From Caballeronia sp. Lep1P3 (lineage in GTDB: Bacteria; Pseudomonadota; Gammaproteobacteria; Burkholderiales; Burkholderiaceae), in NCBI RefSeq assembly GCF_022879595.1, contig NZ_CP084268.1:310001-374000 (forward strand): a stretch of DNA of 64,000 nucleotides, given 5' to 3'. Below, piece by piece: positions 62,954 through 64,000 of the stretch. Position numbers and translations under genes: made by a program. The first letter of the stretch is position 1, and each line of letters begins with the position of its first letter. The notes under the pieces are model-generated. The model saw only the letters and a program-made list of their open reading frames with translations. It did no database searches and was not told the origin of the DNA.

Positions 62954-63833
62954 CTTCCTGCTGCACGTCGCGACGCTCGCGTGCATCTATGCGTTGATGG
63001 CGCTCGGCCTCAACTTGCAGGCGGGCTTCGCGGGCCTGCTCAACTTCGGCTTCGTCGCGTTCGTCGGCATCGGCGCTTATGCAACGGGCATCGCGTCGTC
63101 GTCGGGATGGCCGTGGATCGCGGGCATCGTCGCGGGCATGGCGGTGGCGATGTTCGTCGGCTTCGTGATGGCGCGGCTCGGGCGCGATCTCGCCTCCGAT
63201 TACTGGGCGATCGCCACGCTCGCGATTGCCGAACTGATCCGCACCATTGCGCTGAACGAAGGCTGGCTCACGGGCGGCGCACAAGGCATCGGCGGCATCG
63301 CGCCGTTGTTCACGCGGCTCACCGGCGCGCGCGGCGACGTCGCGTTCTTCGTGCTGGCGCTCCTGTTGCTGGCGGCGGCATTCGCCATATGCACGCGGCT
63401 CGCGCGCGGGCGCTACGGGCGCGCGCTGCGCCTCATGCGCGAAGAACCCGCGCTTGCGCAAAGCCTCGGCTATCGGCTCGTGCCGATGAAGATCACCGCG
63501 ACGATGACCGCCGCCGCCATTGCCTCCACAGGCGGCTCGCTGCTCGCGCTGTACATGAGCTTCGTCGGGCCGGACTTCATGCTCGCGTCCGAGACCTTCG
63601 CCGTCTGGACGATGGTGATGATCGGCGGACTCGGCAACAACGCGGGCGTGGTGCTGGGCGCGCTGCTCGTCGAGGCGATCTATAGCGCGGTGCCCTTCGC
63701 GAAGGATTACATCGACATCGGCACGGATGTCGCGGGTGCGGTGCGGCTCGGCGCAATCGGCTGCATTCTGCTCGCCTGTCTGCTGCTGCGGCCGGGCGGC
63801 CTGTTGCCCGAGCGAATCCGGAGGACGACATGA
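62946..63833 (+). CDS. ABC transporter permease, LivM type
   Basis: A 295-residue membrane permease. YALMALGLNLQAGFAGLLNFGFVAFVGIGAYATGI at the N terminus and LMREEPALAQSLGYRLVPMKITATMTAAAIASTGGSLLALYMSFVGPDFMLASETFAVWTMVMIGGLGNNAGVVLGA are LivM hallmarks. The start GTG at 62946 overlaps the LivH-type stop. Overlaps the ATPase gene by 4 bp (ATGA). Confidence 0.9.
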   Translation: MSSFLLHVATLACIYALMALGLNLQAGFAGLLNFGFVAFVGIGAYATGIASSSGWPWIAGIVAGMAVAMFVGFVMARLGRDLASDYWAIATLAIAELIRTIALNEGWLTGGAQGIGGIAPLFTRLTGARGDVAFFVLALLLLAAAFAICTRLARGRYGRALRLMREEPALAQSLGYRLVPMKITATMTAAAIASTGGSLLALYMSFVGPDFMLASETFAVWTMVMIGGLGNNAGVVLGALLVEAIYSAVPFAKDYIDIGTDVAGAVRLGAIGCILLACLLLRPGGLLPERIRRTT

Positions 63834-64000
63834 GCGTCGTGTTGAAGCTGCAGGACGTGCACAAGTCGTTCGGCGGCAATCACGTTCTCACCGGACTATC
63901 GTTCGACATCCTAAGCGGTGAATTCGTCGGCCTGCTCGGACCGAACGGATGCGGCAAGAGCACGGTGCTCAATGCGATCACGGGTTATTGCCCGATCGAG
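63830..64000 (+). CDS. ABC transporter ATP-binding protein, LivG type (partial)
   Basis: The first 57 codons of an ABC ATPase that runs past the window end. KLQDVHKSFGGNHVLTGLSF and the Walker A GPNGCGKST are visible. It starts within the LivM-type stop (ATGA). A second ATPase (LivF type) would be expected beyond the window. Confidence 0.9.
   Translation, partial: MSVVLKLQDVHKSFGGNHVLTGLSFDILSGEFVGLLGPNGCGKSTVLNAITGYCPIE

Overview
The base composition (GC-rich, strongly codon-biased) and the gene repertoire point to a Burkholderia sensu lato beta-proteobacterium, most likely Paraburkholderia or Caballeronia (inference). The window covers the replication and partition region of a secondary replicon (chromid or megaplasmid). 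A Rep_3-type initiator gene (18563-19963, minus) and a parAB operon (20594-22779, plus) diverge from a 630-bp intergenic origin. That origin holds 15-bp iterons, a DnaA-box-like site and an AT-rich stretch. Palindromes that look like replicon-specific parS sites lie just downstream of parB, in a 1.6-kb stretch without a supportable gene.

Left arm (0-18.5 kb): a family-4 glycosyltransferase, a lipoprotein nucleoside hydrolase, an LrgA/LrgB-like pair, an alpha/beta hydrolase, a DUF4142 protein and a CBS-domain protein. Next comes a compact block of two paralogous glycosyltransferases followed by a fusion of a HAD-IIB phosphatase to a P-loop ATPase. It is followed by a membrane PQQ glucose dehydrogenase, an FdhF/YdeP-type molybdopterin oxidoreductase, a YihY/BrkB-like membrane protein and a YbfB-type MFS transporter.

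Right arm (24-64 kb): mostly catabolic and environmental functions. An M20 peptidase / MHS transporter / serine hydrolase operon is divergent from a LysR regulator. ACC deaminase (acdS) is divergent from an Lrp-type regulator, a plant-association marker. argG, a 6PGDH-like oxidoreductase and a succinate-semialdehyde-type dehydrogenase follow. A phospholipid block resembles E. coli YnbA/YnbB plus a PlsC-like acyltransferase, next to a GT2. Then come a Tat-signal-bearing thiamine-diphosphate enzyme, a DUF1016 nuclease, a ~660-bp imperfect inverted repeat, a pentonate-type dehydratase and an AraC-family pseudogene. Two lipoproteins, a GntR regulator, an SDR/NTF2 pair, a DUF2231/PQQ sugar dehydrogenase pair and a tannase-family esterase complete this stretch.

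The right end is a coherent amino-acid module. dadA and a cupin gene are divergent from ridA, an Asp/Glu-racemase-family gene and a branched-chain-type ABC transporter (livKHMG, the last gene cut by the window end). Together these suggest uptake and oxidation of D- or otherwise unusual amino acids (inference).

No rRNA, tRNA, CRISPR array or intact insertion sequence was seen. The most unusual items are the HAD-ATPase fusion with its two glycosyltransferases, the iteron/parS/operator architecture, the YnbA-like lipid cluster, the Tat-tagged ThDP enzyme and the long inverted repeat.
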